This document shows positions 1 to 8,731 of a stretch of 64,000 bases of DNA, one piece after another; positions within the stretch are counted from its first letter, which is position 1, and each line of letters opens with the position of its first letter. Position numbers and translations under genes: made by a program. The stretch is taken from positions 1-64,000 of the forward strand of contig CACWFY010000014.1 in NCBI GenBank assembly GCA_902760345.1, in the 5' to 3' direction. Under the pieces are notes generated by a model. It saw only the letters and a program-made list of their open reading frames with translations. It did no database searches and was not told the origin of the DNA. Source of the stretch: an uncultured Bacteroidales bacterium (GTDB lineage Bacteria; Bacteroidota; Bacteroidia; Bacteroidales; Bacteroidaceae).

Positions 1-1
1 C

Positions 2-127
2 CTGACGTCGAAGGCGCTGCTCAGCCAGTGCGAGCTGGAGTACATGGGCGAGGTAGAGACCATCACCGTCGACGGCAAGAAGAAGATCATCCTGCATCGG
101 CCAAGCGGTGAAGAGGAAGAGGGGTAA
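2..127 (+). CDS. C-terminal fragment of an unrecognised protein
   Basis: The window opens inside an open frame that ends at TAA 125-127 and is followed at once by a strong hairpin, so this is the end of a real gene. The 41 visible residues contain a hydrophilic stretch with VDGKKKIILHR and finish in an acidic GEEEEG tail. No domain can be named from this fragment. The rest of the gene lies upstream of the window. Confidence 0.6.
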   Translation: MTSKALLSQCELEYMGEVETITVDGKKKIILHRPSGEEEEG

Positions 128-155
128 ACGGTGGGCCTTCGGGCCCCACCGTTTA
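126..155 (+). terminator. Hairpin terminator of the truncated first gene
   Basis: Stem 126-137 pairs with 142-154 around a TTCG tetraloop, with one bulged C. The stem overlaps the stop codon and is followed by an A/T-rich run. No long T tract is present, so its strength is uncertain. Confidence 0.6.
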
Positions 156-158
156 AAA

Positions 159-182
159 TTGAGAGATTGAGAAAATGAAAAG
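159..182. repeat. Degenerate 8-bp tandem array (3 units)
   Basis: Three successive octamers of the type TTGAGAGA, TTGAGAAA, ATGAAAAG lie between the first terminator and the tRNA-Lys region. It is the weakest member of the short-array family described in the findings and could be chance in A/G-rich DNA. Confidence 0.35.
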
Positions 183-246
183 GCCCGGCTTGCTCAATGC
201 AGGTCGGACCTTTGATGGTAGCAAAAACAGGCCATTTTGATACCAA

Positions 247-277
247 AAAAGTGGTAAACTCACGTCTACCACTTTTA
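247..277 (-). terminator. Terminator of tRNA-Lys
   Basis: On the minus strand AAAAGTGGTA (276-267) pairs with TACCACTTTT (256-247), followed by more T residues. It lies just downstream of the tRNA-Lys 3' end. Confidence 0.65.
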
Positions 278-285
278 TTAGGTTG

Positions 286-358
286 TACACCCGCAGGGGC
301 TCGAACCCTGGACACCCTGATTAAGAGTCAGGTGCTCTACCAACTGAGCTACGGGTGC
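286..358 (-). tRNA. tRNA-Lys (anticodon CTT)
   Basis: A 73-nt cloverleaf on the minus strand. The 7-bp acceptor stem is GCACCCG/CGGGTGT with a G-U first pair and discriminator A. The anticodon stem CCTGA/TCAGG holds loop CTCTTAA, giving anticodon CTT. The T arm contains GGTTCGAGCC. CCA is not encoded. The gene has its own promoter and terminator and stands alone. Confidence 0.95.
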
Positions 359-379
359 ATCATTTCTGAATTGCGGGTG

Positions 380-411
380 CAAAGGTACGGAGTATTTTTG
401 AAACCACCAAA
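380..411 (-). promoter_or_regulatory. Promoter of tRNA-Lys
   Basis: On the minus strand a TACCTTTG -7 box (387-380) lies 20 nt downstream of a TTTG -33 box (411-408), matching the Bacteroidetes consensus. The bases after the -7 box are CACCCGCAA, the same as at the tRNA-Pro promoter. Confidence 0.8.
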
Positions 412-442
412 CATTTTGAGGACTTTTTTTGAAAAAAGATAG

Positions 443-477
443 AAAAAGGCTCAATTTCCGAAGAAATGAGCCTTTTT
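443..477 (-). terminator. Terminator of hppA
   Basis: A minus-strand hairpin about 20 nt after the hppA stop. AAAAAGGCTCA(TTTC) pairs with (GAAAT)TGAGCCTTTTT around TTCG, and the T run forms the tail. Confidence 0.8.
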
Positions 478-496
478 GTGGTAGGATAGGAGAGCG

Positions 497-2683
497 TCAG
501 ATGAACAGAATGGTGAGTCCTGCCATCACGATGCTGACCATTGACATGAGCTTGATGAGGATGTTGAGCGAGGGACCAGAGGTATCCTTGAACGGGTCAC
601 CAACTGTATCACCAACGATGGTGGCTTTGTGGGCAAACGAACCCTTACCGCCAAAGTTGCCTTCCTCGACCATCTTCTTGGCATTATCCCAAGCGCCACC
701 GGCATTAGCCATAAAGACAGCGAGGGTGAAGCCACAGGTGAGTCCGCCAACAAGCAGACCAAGGACACCAGCAACGCCCAGGACGCAACCAACGACGATG
801 GGGATAGCGATGGCGAGGAGCGATGGGAAAATCATCTCGTGCTGAGCAGCACGTGTAGAGATCTCTACGCAGGAGCCGTAGTCGGGAGTGCCTGTACCCT
901 CGAGGATGCCAGCAATCTCGCGGAACTGACGACGAACCTCTTCAACCATCTTCTGGGCAGCACGACCTACAGCCTCCATGGTGAGACCACAGAACAGGAA
1001 GGACGCCATACCTCCGATGAAGGCACCCACGAGCACCTTGGGATTCATGAGGTTGACCTGGAAGTAGTTCATGAAGTCGGGAATAGTGGCGTCGGCAGCA
1101 GAGATGACCTCGCCCTTGACATTCTCCATCATCATGCCTGCACGCTCCATAGCAATCTTGATTTCTTCGATATAAGAGGCCAAGAGAGCGAGGGCGGTGA
1201 GGGCTGCAGAACCGATAGCAAAGCCCTTACCGGTAGCAGCGGTGGTGTTGCCCAGCGCATCGAGGGCATCGGTACGATGGCGCACCTCTTCGCCCAGTTC
1301 AGACATCTCGGCATTACCGCCGGCATTGTCGGCAATAGGTCCGTAGGCGTCGGTAGCCAGCGTGATGCCCAGCGTAGACAGCATACCCACAGCAGCAATA
1401 CCAATGCCATAAAGGCCGTGAGCCAGACTCTCGCTGGACATGGAGAGGTCGAAGCCGTTGGCAAAGCCGAAGCTGAGAATGATGGCCACACCGATGGTGA
1501 TAACGGGAATGCAGGTAGAAATCATACCTGTGCCTATACCTTTAATAATAACGGTGGCAGAACCCGTCAGACCAGCCTCAGAAATCTTCTGGGTGGGTTT
1601 GTAAGAGTGAGAGGTGTAGTACTCGGTAGCCTGTCCGATGATGACACCAGCAGCCAGACCGCTGATGACGGAGAAGGAGAGGCCCAACCAGTTTTCAATA
1701 CCCAGGAAGTAGAGGATGGCGAAGGTGGCAATGGCAATGAGGATAGCGCTGACATTAGTGCCGAGTGCCAAAGAGCGCAACAGATCCTTCATCGTGGCGC
1801 CCTCCTTGGTGCGTACCAAGAAGATGCCAAACAGCGACAGGAACACACCCACGGCAGCAATCACCATAGGCGCAATGACAGCACGCAGCTGAACCTCCAG
1901 GCCTGCCACAGAGAAAGCGGCAGCACCCAGGGCGGCGGTAGAAAGTACCGAACCGCAATACGACTCGTAGAGGTCGGCACCCATGCCAGCCACGTCGCCT
2001 ACGTTATCGCCTACGTTGTCGGCAATAGTTGCTGGGTTGCGCGGGTCGTCCTCAGGAATATCGGCCTCGACCTTACCCACGATGTCGGCACCCACGTCGG
2101 CAGCCTTGGTGTAGATACCACCACCCACACGGGCGAAAAGGGCCTGCGTAGAAGCACCCATACCGAAGGTCAGCATGGTGGTGGTGATGGTGATGAGCGA
2201 GTCGTCAGTGAATCCGTTGAGGGCAATGAACCAGATGGCGATGTCGAGCAAGCCGAGACCTACCACCGTAAGACCCATGACGGCGCCAGAACGGAAAGCC
2301 ACCTTCAGACCAGCATTCAAGCTGTTACGGGCAGCATTGGCAGTGCGGGCAGAGGCGTAGGTGGCTGTCTTCATGCCGAAGAAACCAGCCAGACCCGAGA
2401 AGAAACCGCCTGTCAGGAAGGCAAACGGCACCCAGGGGTTCTGTACGTTCAGTCCGTATGCCATGAAGGCAAACAGCGCGCAAAGCACGACAAACACAAT
2501 GCCTACGACCTTGTACTGTTGTTTCAAGTAGGCCATAGCACCTTTTCTCACGTAGAGGGCAATCTCCTTCATGCGGGGCGTTCCCTCGTCTTCCTTCATC
2601 ATTTGGGTGAAGAAAAACCAAGCCATGCACAAAGCTACAACAGAAGCAATGGGCACGAGCCAGAATACACTAGGAATGTTCAT
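497..2683 (-). CDS. hppA: Membrane-bound sodium/proton-pumping pyrophosphatase
   Basis: A 728-residue polytopic inner-membrane protein that couples hydrolysis of pyrophosphate to ion pumping. The signature substrate-binding region lies at about residues 195-235, including GADIVGKVE, DDPRNPATIADNVGDNVGD and the following GMGADLYES. Second and third acidic clusters (ATDAYGPIADNAGGNAEM; GDTVGDPFKDTSGPS near the C-terminus) complete the Mg-PPi site. The sequence GNTTAATGKG has Ala where potassium-independent enzymes have Lys, which places it in the K+-stimulated class. Relatives in Bacteroides pump Na+ or both Na+ and H+; the ion cannot be decided here. It lies 51 nt downstream of an acidic hypothetical gene and has no obvious promoter of its own, so the two are probably cotranscribed. 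A terminator follows. Confidence 0.95.
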   Translation of the reverse strand: MNIPSVFWLVPIASVVALCMAWFFFTQMMKEDEGTPRMKEIALYVRKGAMAYLKQQYKVVGIVFVVLCALFAFMAYGLNVQNPWVPFAFLTGGFFSGLAGFFGMKTATYASARTANAARNSLNAGLKVAFRSGAVMGLTVVGLGLLDIAIWFIALNGFTDDSLITITTTMLTFGMGASTQALFARVGGGIYTKAADVGADIVGKVEADIPEDDPRNPATIADNVGDNVGDVAGMGADLYESYCGSVLSTAALGAAAFSVAGLEVQLRAVIAPMVIAAVGVFLSLFGIFLVRTKEGATMKDLLRSLALGTNVSAILIAIATFAILYFLGIENWLGLSFSVISGLAAGVIIGQATEYYTSHSYKPTQKISEAGLTGSATVIIKGIGTGMISTCIPVITIGVAIILSFGFANGFDLSMSSESLAHGLYGIGIAAVGMLSTLGITLATDAYGPIADNAGGNAEMSELGEEVRHRTDALDALGNTTAATGKGFAIGSAALTALALLASYIEEIKIAMERAGMMMENVKGEVISAADATIPDFMNYFQVNLMNPKVLVGAFIGGMASFLFCGLTMEAVGRAAQKMVEEVRRQFREIAGILEGTGTPDYGSCVEISTRAAQHEMIFPSLLAIAIPIVVGCVLGVAGVLGLLVGGLTCGFTLAVFMANAGGAWDNAKKMVEEGNFGGKGSFAHKATIVGDTVGDPFKDTSGPSLNILIKLMSMVSIVMAGLTILFI

Positions 2684-2734
2684 ATAAAATTAGGTTAGAT
2701 AAAGGTTTCGGTAGTAGTGTGAACGACTGGGCCG

Positions 2735-3550
2735 TTACTCGTCAGCGATAAAGTCGGAAAGGCTTTCCGCGTCGTCGTCAGAATCGTTTTCTATGGCGAA
2801 CGTCGTACGGTAGTTGTCTTCGTTGATATCGTCGTCGTTGGGCTCGTCAATTTCCACATCGTCGTCCTCGTCAGGACGGTTGTAGTCGTCAGCGGGCAGG
2901 TCGTCGTCATCATCGTCGTCATCATCGCCCAGTCCCTTGGGCTCGTCGAACTTCATCTTGGGCTTCAGCGTTTCAGGCTTCAGCTTGGCAAAGATAGCCT
3001 CGACCCAAGTACCCTTGGCGACTTCCAGCACGTCGAAACCGTCGGCAACCTTCTTTTCGTACATGCCGCCTTTCTTGTGCAGACGATCTTTGGGAAGCGT
3101 GGTGGTAGAAATGTCGAAACCACTCTCGATGATGTCTTGAATGGACTGTGACAGCGAGTCCCAACCGCCTCCGAAATTGCGGTCAATAACCTCGAGGAGC
3201 TTGGCAGCCGTGATGTGGCGAATATTCTCGTAGGTCAGGTCAGTCACTCGAGAAATGGGACGCTTCTTGATGGCCCATGTCACTTTCTTGTCGTCTTCGA
3301 GACGGATGGCGCCAACCTGATAGCCCAGTTTCGTATAGTGCTCGGCTATGCGTTTATCATCGTTCTTGATTTCCTCGATCATAAAGGCACTACGAATGAT
3401 ATCGGCATAATGGCGCAAATTGTCTTTCAGTTCAGCGTCTTTCTCGCCAGCTGCCAACATACGGAAAATGTCATTTTCCTGAACGTCCCATACCGTGCTT
3501 TTCGTCAGGTTTTTCAGGTTCAGCGCTTTGTTGTTTGTCTCTTCTTTCAT
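2735..3550 (-). CDS. Hypothetical protein with very acidic C-terminal tail
   Basis: A 271-residue soluble protein of unknown function. Residues 1 to about 195 are mixed, helical-looking sequence. From about residue 200 the chain becomes extremely Asp/Glu rich, including a run of nine Asp and a second D/E-rich stretch up to the end (DFIADE). I recognise no family. The frame stays open upstream to 3586, but that codon lies inside the -7 box, so the ATG at 3550 (MKEETNNK) is chosen. The gene heads a unit with hppA and is divergent from rarA. An acidic tail of this kind suits a nucleic-acid-mimic, chaperone or cation-binding role; this is speculation. Confidence 0.8.
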   Translation of the reverse strand: MKEETNNKALNLKNLTKSTVWDVQENDIFRMLAAGEKDAELKDNLRHYADIIRSAFMIEEIKNDDKRIAEHYTKLGYQVGAIRLEDDKKVTWAIKKRPISRVTDLTYENIRHITAAKLLEVIDRNFGGGWDSLSQSIQDIIESGFDISTTTLPKDRLHKKGGMYEKKVADGFDVLEVAKGTWVEAIFAKLKPETLKPKMKFDEPKGLGDDDDDDDDDLPADDYNRPDEDDDVEIDEPNDDDINEDNYRTTFAIENDSDDDAESLSDFIADE

Positions 3551-3583
3551 GTTTGTGATTTGTGTTTTTAATGTTTTTCTGTG

Positions 3584-3591
3584 CAAATGTA
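3584..3591 (-). promoter_or_regulatory. -7 box of the acidic-tail gene/hppA operon
   Basis: TACATTTG on the minus strand, 34 nt before the ATG at 3550. A CTTG at 3615-3612 may be a weak -33 box. It decides the start codon by excluding the upstream frame. Confidence 0.6.
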
Positions 3592-3635
3592 CATACTTTA
3601 TTTTCTATTTACAAGTTTTTTACGATATTTTTTTG

Positions 3636-3643
3636 TAATTTTG
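3636..3643 (+). promoter_or_regulatory. -7 box of rarA
   Basis: TAATTTTG, whose final G is 10 nt before the rarA ATG. The transcript would have only about six leader bases. No clear TTTG -33 box is seen. Confidence 0.55.
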
Positions 3644-3652
3644 TCGCCGAAT

Positions 3653-4927
3653 ATGTCAGAACCGTTAGCTGAAAGACTACGACCCCGTACGCTTGACGAC
3701 TATATTGGCCAGCGTCATCTGGTAGGCGAGGGGGCTGTCCTGCGTAAGATGATTGACGCAGGGCGTATCTCTTCGTTCATTCTCTGGGGCCCGCCAGGGG
3801 TAGGGAAGACCACGCTGGCGCAAATCATTGCCCATCGGCTGGAAACACCTTTTTATACGTTGTCGGCGGTCAGTAGTGGCGTGAAGGATGTACGAGACGT
3901 CATTGAACGTGCCCAGAAAGGGCGCTTCTTCAACGAGGCTTCTCCTATATTATTTATTGACGAGATACACCGTTTCTCGAAGTCGCAGCAAGACTCCTTG
4001 CTGGGTGCCGTCGAGAAAGGCATCGTGACGCTGATAGGTGCCACTACTGAGAACCCCTCATTTGAAGTCATCCGTCCCTTACTGTCGCGTTGTCAGCTAT
4101 ATGTGCTGAAGTCGCTGGAGCGCGAAGACCTGGAAGAACTTCTTCATCGGGCTATCACTAAAGACGTGATTCTGAAGGAGCGTAACATTCGTTTGGAAGA
4201 GACTTCCGCGCTTTTACGATTTAGTGGAGGCGATGCGCGTAAGCTACTGAATATATTAGAGTTAGTTGTTGAGTCATCATCGGCAGAAGAACTCATAATT
4301 ACAGACGAAATGGTGGTCAATTGTCTGCAGCAAAACCCCTTGGCTTACGACAAAGACGGCGAGATGCACTACGACATCATTTCGGCCTTTATCAAGTCGA
4401 TACGTGGCAGCGATCCTGATGCTGCGCTGTACTGGATGGCCCGTATGATAGAGGGTGGGGAAGACCCGCAGTTCATTGCCCGTCGACTGGTGATTTCTGC
4501 AGCTGAAGACATCGGGCTGGCCAATCCCAATGCCTTATTGCTGGCTAATGCCGCATTTGATGCCGTGATGAAAATCGGCTGGCCTGAAGGACGTATCCCC
4601 CTGGCGGAGTGTGCCGTTTATCTAGCTACGTCGCCCAAGAGCAATTCTGCTTATTTAGGTATCAACCATGCGTTAGAACTGGTTCGTCAGACAGGCAATC
4701 AGCCTGTTCCGTTACACCTGCGTAATGCACCCACAGAACTGATGAAAAACCTCGGCTATAGCGATGGTTATCAATATCCGCACGACTTTGCCGGACACTT
4801 TACACCGCAACAGTATATGCCTGATATGCTGAAAGATGAGCGTATTTGGCATGGACAGCATTCGCCAGCAGAAGAAAAACTTTACGAACGGATGGTGAAC
4901 TATTGGGGAAAGCGGTTCGAAAAGTAG
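3653..4927 (+). CDS. rarA: Replication-associated recombination protein A (RarA/MgsA AAA+ ATPase)
   Basis: A 424-residue AAA+ ATPase of the RarA/Mgs1/WRNIP1 family, a cytosolic protein that acts at stalled replication forks and resembles clamp-loader subunits. Walker A is GPPGVGKTT at residues 46-54. Walker B is LFIDEIHR near residue 103. Sensor-1 GATTENPSFE follows, then the arginine-finger region LLSRCQ. The C-terminal part is the typical tetramerisation domain (YHPHDF-like YQYPHDFAGHF). The frame is open upstream to 3581, but those residues are not family-like and lie in the promoter, so ATG 3653 (MSEPLAERLRP) is used. The TRIC channel gene follows after 28 nt, probably in the same transcript. 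Confidence 0.93.
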   Translation: MSEPLAERLRPRTLDDYIGQRHLVGEGAVLRKMIDAGRISSFILWGPPGVGKTTLAQIIAHRLETPFYTLSAVSSGVKDVRDVIERAQKGRFFNEASPILFIDEIHRFSKSQQDSLLGAVEKGIVTLIGATTENPSFEVIRPLLSRCQLYVLKSLEREDLEELLHRAITKDVILKERNIRLEETSALLRFSGGDARKLLNILELVVESSSAEELIITDEMVVNCLQQNPLAYDKDGEMHYDIISAFIKSIRGSDPDAALYWMARMIEGGEDPQFIARRLVISAAEDIGLANPNALLLANAAFDAVMKIGWPEGRIPLAECAVYLATSPKSNSAYLGINHALELVRQTGNQPVPLHLRNAPTELMKNLGYSDGYQYPHDFAGHFTPQQYMPDMLKDERIWHGQHSPAEEKLYERMVNYWGKRFEK

Positions 4928-4955
4928 TCCTACTATATTATGATAAATAGACTGT

Positions 4956-5573
4956 ATGGAATACGATGAATTATTACGTCAGGTGATAGAGTTTCTGGGA
5001 ACCTTTGCCTTTGCCATATCCGGTATCCGCCACGCTGCTGCCAAGCATTTCGACTGGTTTGGCGGCTATGTCTGTGGTATAGCGGTGGCAATAGGGGGCG
5101 GTACCATTCGTGATGTGATGCTGGGCGTGACGCCATTCTGGATGACAAATCCTATTTACATAATCTGTACCGCGCTGGCGTTGATTTTCGTCATAATTTT
5201 CGCCAAACACATGGAAGGCTTGCGAAATACGTGGTTTGTTTTCGACACTTTAGGCTTGGCGTTGTTTACGATTGCAGGAATTCAAAAATCCTTGATTCTC
5301 GAACAACCATATTGGGTCGCTATCATTATGGGCTGTATTACGGGTTCTGCAGGAGGAATCATCCGTGATGTATTGCTGAACAATGAGCCCGTCATTTTCC
5401 AACGTGAAATCTATGCAATGGCAGCTGTACTTGGCGGCATTGTTTATTGGGCATTAGACATTTTTGGCTGTCCAGTTGAAGTAACGGTGATAGCGTCGTT
5501 CACAACAACATGTCTGATGCGTTTCCTGGCTGTTCGCTATCATTTATCGCTCCCAATACTCAAACAAGAGTAG
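4956..5573 (+). CDS. TRIC-type/UPF0126 trimeric cation channel protein
   Basis: A 205-residue inner-membrane protein with about seven hydrophobic segments. Two internally repeated halves each carry a Gly-rich kink plus an IRD motif: GGGTIRDVMLG (about residues 47-57) and AGGIIRDVLL (about 133-142). This is the prokaryotic TRIC channel family (UPF0126, YicG-like). These proteins form K+/cation-conducting homotrimers in structural studies; the physiological role in bacteria is unsettled. It is downstream of rarA, with an imperfect A/T-rich stem-loop after it. Confidence 0.88.
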   Translation: MEYDELLRQVIEFLGTFAFAISGIRHAAAKHFDWFGGYVCGIAVAIGGGTIRDVMLGVTPFWMTNPIYIICTALALIFVIIFAKHMEGLRNTWFVFDTLGLALFTIAGIQKSLILEQPYWVAIIMGCITGSAGGIIRDVLLNNEPVIFQREIYAMAAVLGGIVYWALDIFGCPVEVTVIASFTTTCLMRFLAVRYHLSLPILKQE

Positions 5574-5586
5574 GTCGATCAAATAT

Positions 5587-5628
5587 CCGATATATGATTC
5601 TAATAAATTCTCTATTTATCATAATCGG
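5587..5628 (+). terminator. Possible weak terminator after the TRIC gene
   Basis: CCGAT...TATGAT...ATAAAT pairs with ATTTATCATAATCGG, leaving small bulges, and an A/T-rich tail follows. The stem is imperfect, so this is tentative. The rest of 5574-5767 holds only the purU promoter. Confidence 0.35.
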
Positions 5629-5669
5629 TATTATAATTAAATTATGCTTTTAAAAAAGAATGGCTATTA

Positions 5670-5701
5670 TTTGGTCATATCAAATTATTGTTGTACTTTT
5701 G
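5670..5701 (+). promoter_or_regulatory. Promoter of the purU-his operon
   Basis: TTTG at 5670-5673, a 20-nt spacer and TACTTTTG at 5694-5701 match the Bacteroidetes consensus. The leader to the purU ATG is about 63 nt. Confidence 0.75.
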
Positions 5702-5767
5702 CAGTTCATTATAATAAGGTATAAAAGAAAACCGCTATTTAGGACATTAACGTAACGCAGTTAGAAA

Positions 5768-6631
5768 ATGAAACCAACCGCAATTCTGCTTCTGCATTGC
5801 CCAGATCAACAAGGCATCATATCAGAGGTTACTAGATTTATCACCGATAATCAAGGAAACATTGTCTATCTTGACCAATATGTTGACAAGCAAGACGGCA
5901 TGTTTTTTATGCGCATCGAATGGGAATTGGAGAAATTTCTCATTCCACGTGAAAAAATCCAGGAATATATCAACACGCTATATGCACAACGTTATCAGAT
6001 GACGTGCAAGCTGTATTTCAGCGATAAGCGTCCACGCATGGCTATTTTTGTGAGTAAGATGAGCCATTGTCTGTACGACCTGCTGGCCCGTTGGAAGGCT
6101 GGCGAATGGGACATCGACATTCCGTGTATCGTCAGCAACCACGAGGATTTGCGCTATGTGGCCGACCAGTTTGGTATTCCGTATTACGTATGGAGCATCA
6201 AGAAAGACCATTCTAACAAGGCCGAGGTCGAGGCTGCCGAGATGGAACTGCTGAAGAAAGAGAAAATCACGTTCATCGTGCTGGCTCGCTACATGCAGAT
6301 TATCTCTGACGAGATGATTGCCGCTTATCCGAACCACATCATCAATATCCACCATTCATTCCTGCCCGCTTTTGTAGGTGCCAAGCCCTACCATCAGGCC
6401 TGGGAACGCGGTGTGAAGATTATCGGAGCCACCAGCCACTACGTAACAGCTGAACTCGACGCCGGTCCTATTATCGAGCAAGATGTGACGCGCATCACGC
6501 ACAAGGATACGCCAGAGAGTTTGGTACTGAAAGGCAAAGACCTGGAGAAGATTGTGCTGTCGCATGCCGTCAGCAAGCACATCCAGCGTAAGATATTGAC
6601 TTTCAAGAACAAAACAATCATTTTCAGCTGA
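5768..6631 (+). CDS. purU: Formyltetrahydrofolate deformylase
   Basis: A 287-residue cytosolic enzyme that hydrolyses 10-formyl-tetrahydrofolate to formate and tetrahydrofolate, balancing one-carbon pools. An N-terminal ACT domain (about 1-85, starting AILLLHCPDQQGIISEV) is followed by a formyltransferase-type catalytic domain. Key catalytic features are NIHHSFLPAF with the catalytic His, GAKPYHQA, GATSHYVT and LDAGPIIEQD. The length is normal for the family. It is the first gene after the promoter at 5670-5701 and sits 32 nt before hisH. Placing purU at the head of a histidine unit is reasonable metabolically because histidine synthesis releases AICAR into the formyl-folate-dependent purine route. 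Confidence 0.95.
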   Translation: MKPTAILLLHCPDQQGIISEVTRFITDNQGNIVYLDQYVDKQDGMFFMRIEWELEKFLIPREKIQEYINTLYAQRYQMTCKLYFSDKRPRMAIFVSKMSHCLYDLLARWKAGEWDIDIPCIVSNHEDLRYVADQFGIPYYVWSIKKDHSNKAEVEAAEMELLKKEKITFIVLARYMQIISDEMIAAYPNHIINIHHSFLPAFVGAKPYHQAWERGVKIIGATSHYVTAELDAGPIIEQDVTRITHKDTPESLVLKGKDLEKIVLSHAVSKHIQRKILTFKNKTIIFS

Positions 6632-6663
6632 TTACACAGCGGAACCGACCCTATTGTGTAAAT

Positions 6664-7275
6664 ATGAACGTAGCAATCGTAAAATATAATGCTGGAAACA
6701 TCTATTCGGTGGTGAATGCCCTTCGCAGAATGGGTATTGAGCCACTGCTGACGGATGATGCCGAGCAACTGCAGAAGGCTGACCGCGTATTGTTTCCTGG
6801 TCAGGGCGAAGCACGTGGTGCGATGGAATATCTAAAAGCCCGTCGCTTGGACGAAGTCATTCGTGACCTGAAGCAGCCCGTTTTTGGCATCTGCGTTGGT
6901 CAGCAGCTGTTGTGCAAGCACTCTGAGGAAGGCGATGTCGACTGCATAGGCATTTTCGACGCAGAAGTAAAGCGTTTCCAGCCTGAAAAACACGAAGACA
7001 AGGTGCCGTGTATGGGATGGAACAGTCTGGATGTAAGATGTAAGATGGATGATGGCAGATGTGATGAACTGATGGAAGGACTTGGCGAGAATCCTTATGT
7101 ATATTTCGTACACAGTTTCTATGTGCCTGTCTGTGAGGACACTATCGCCATTGCTGACTATATTCTCCCCTACTCTGCATCGATGCATAAGAATAATTTT
7201 TACACTTGTCAATTCCATCCTGAAAAAAGTGGAAAGGTGGGTGAACGTATCCTTAAAAACTTTTTAGAGCTATGA
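6664..7275 (+). CDS. hisH: Imidazole glycerol phosphate synthase, glutaminase subunit HisH
   Basis: A 203-residue class I glutamine amidotransferase that supplies ammonia to HisF in histidine synthesis. The nucleophile Cys lies in GICVGQQLL (about residue 78), and the His-Glu pair in QFHPEKSG near residue 183. The oxyanion-loop region begins YNAGNIYSVVNAL. Residues 123-134, between MGWNSL and the YVYFVHSFYVP strand, are encoded by five 7-bp units of the form GATGNNN (7030-7064). That loop is short in ordinary HisH proteins, so this looks like an in-frame insertion. The stop overlaps the hisA start by 4 bp. Confidence 0.95.
   Translation: MNVAIVKYNAGNIYSVVNALRRMGIEPLLTDDAEQLQKADRVLFPGQGEARGAMEYLKARRLDEVIRDLKQPVFGICVGQQLLCKHSEEGDVDCIGIFDAEVKRFQPEKHEDKVPCMGWNSLDVRCKMDDGRCDELMEGLGENPYVYFVHSFYVPVCEDTIAIADYILPYSASMHKNNFYTCQFHPEKSGKVGERILKNFLEL
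7030..7064. repeat. In-frame 7-bp array in hisH (5 units)
   Basis: Five consecutive GATGNNN heptamers (GATGTAA twice, GATGGAT, GATGGCA, GATGTGA). Thirty-five bases encode HisH residues of a loop, without a stop codon in the used frame. Confidence 0.8.
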
Positions 7276-7994
7276 TTGAACTGATACCAGCCATAGACAT
7301 CATCAATGGGCAATGTGTACGTCTGACCAAGGGTGATTATGACCAGAAGACGGTCTATGGCAGCCCGCTGGATATGGCTTTGGAGTTTGAGCGTATTGGT
7401 TATCAGCGTCTTCACGTTGTCGATCTTGATGGTGCAAAGTCGAAGCATATCGTCAACGGTGCAGTACTCAGCCAAATTACGACAGAGACAAAGCTGACGG
7501 TTGATTTTGGCGGAGGCATCAAGACCGACGAAGATATAGAAGAAGCTTTCCGCTGTGGCGCCTCGATGGTGACCATTGGCTCTATTGCTGTCACAGAACC
7601 TGACCGATTCTTGGGATGGCTGGAGAAATACGGTGCTGAGCGCATTATCTTAGGTGCTGACGTCAGAAACGGTCGCATCAGCATTAATGGTTGGAAAGAG
7701 GACTCTACGGAAGACCTTCTGCCCTTCCTGAAGAAATATATCGACGCTGGTGTTAAGAACGTGCTCTGCACAGAGATATCGAAAGACGGTACGTTAGCAG
7801 GTCCTGCCATCGACCTCTATAAAAAGGTAATGGAGACATATCCGCAGCTGCATCTGATAGCCAGTGGCGGTGTCTCGTCTATCGATGATATTAAGGCCTT
7901 AGATGCTGCAGGTATTCCTGCTGTTGTCTTTGGTAAGGCCATTTATGAAGGTAAAATCAATCTGCAAGAACTATGGGACTGGCAAAACGCATAA
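7272..7994 (+). CDS. hisA: ProFAR isomerase HisA
   Basis: A 240-residue (beta/alpha)8 barrel that catalyses the Amadori rearrangement of ProFAR to PRFAR, the fourth step of histidine synthesis. The catalytic Asp is in [19 protein letters not shown] near residue 8. The second acid lies after the mid-barrel GADVRNGRI strand ([11 protein letters not shown]). Phosphate loops are [10 protein letters not shown] and [10 protein letters not shown]. The gene overlaps hisH by 4 bp and hisF by 22 bp, so all are translated from one message. Length and motifs are normal. Confidence 0.95.
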   Translation: MIELIPAIDIINGQCVRLTKGDYDQKTVYGSPLDMALEFERIGYQRLHVVDLDGAKSKHIVNGAVLSQITTETKLTVDFGGGIKTDEDIEEAFRCGASMVTIGSIAVTEPDRFLGWLEKYGAERIILGADVRNGRISINGWKEDSTEDLLPFLKKYIDAGVKNVLCTEISKDGTLAGPAIDLYKKVMETYPQLHLIASGGVSSIDDIKALDAAGIPAVVFGKAIYEGKINLQELWDWQNA

Positions 7995-8731
7995 TACCCT
8001 GTCTGGACGTTAAAGACGGTGAGACCGTCAAAGGCATCAACTTCGTGAATCTACGAAGTGCCGGTGACCCTGTGGAGTTGGGCAAGGCTTACTCTGACCA
8101 GGGTGCTGACGAGCTCTGCTTTCTTGACATTACCGCTTCGTTTGAAGGTCGCAAGACGTTTACCGAGATGGTGACGAAAGTCGCCCAGACGCTGAACATA
8201 CCGTTTACCGTTGGTGGTGGCATCAACGAGCTAAAGGACGTTGAACGCCTGCTCTATGCCGGTGCCGATAAGGTGAGTATCAATAGTGCCGCAATCCGTC
8301 GTCCTGAGCTTATCGACGAGATTACTAACCGTTTTGGCAGTCAGGTCTGTGTGGTAGCTATCGATGCCCGTTTGGATGAAGATGGTTGGCATTGCTATCT
8401 GAAAGGCGGACGTGAACGTACCGAGCGCGGACTCTTCGAGTGGGCCCGTGAGGCTCAGGAACGTGGCGCTGGCGAGATACTGTTTACGTCGATGAACCAC
8501 GACGGCACGAAGAACGGTTATGCCAACGAAGCTCTGCGTGAACTGGCCGATACCCTGTCGATACCCATCATCGCCAGCGGTGGTGCCGGCAAGAAAGAGC
8601 ATTTCCGCGATGTGTTTACCGAGGGCCATGCCGATGCTGCCTTGGCCGCTTCTGTGTTCCACTTCGGTGAGATACCCGTTCCAGAGCTCAAGGAGTATTT
8701 AAGACAAGAAGGAATAAACGTTAGAATATGA
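7973..8731 (+). CDS. hisF: Imidazole glycerol phosphate synthase, cyclase subunit HisF
   Basis: A 252-residue barrel that uses ammonia from HisH to convert PRFAR to imidazole glycerol phosphate and AICAR. It starts [21 protein letters not shown], with the catalytic Asp in PCLD. Other key features are [18 protein letters not shown] and [11 protein letters not shown]. The start is inside hisA, 22 bp before its stop. The end overlaps hisIE by 4 bp. HisH and HisF subunits are both present here, so the complete synthase is encoded in this operon. Confidence 0.95.
   Translation: MGLAKRIIPCLDVKDGETVKGINFVNLRSAGDPVELGKAYSDQGADELCFLDITASFEGRKTFTEMVTKVAQTLNIPFTVGGGINELKDVERLLYAGADKVSINSAAIRRPELIDEITNRFGSQVCVVAIDARLDEDGWHCYLKGGRERTERGLFEWAREAQERGAGEILFTSMNHDGTKNGYANEALRELADTLSIPIIASGGAGKKEHFRDVFTEGHADAALAASVFHFGEIPVPELKEYLRQEGINVRI

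Noticed and set aside
629..2698. Long open frame (689 codons) on the plus strand
   Set aside because: Exactly antisense to hppA, rich in His, Gly and Ser, with no domain. It is a composition shadow of a biased gene.
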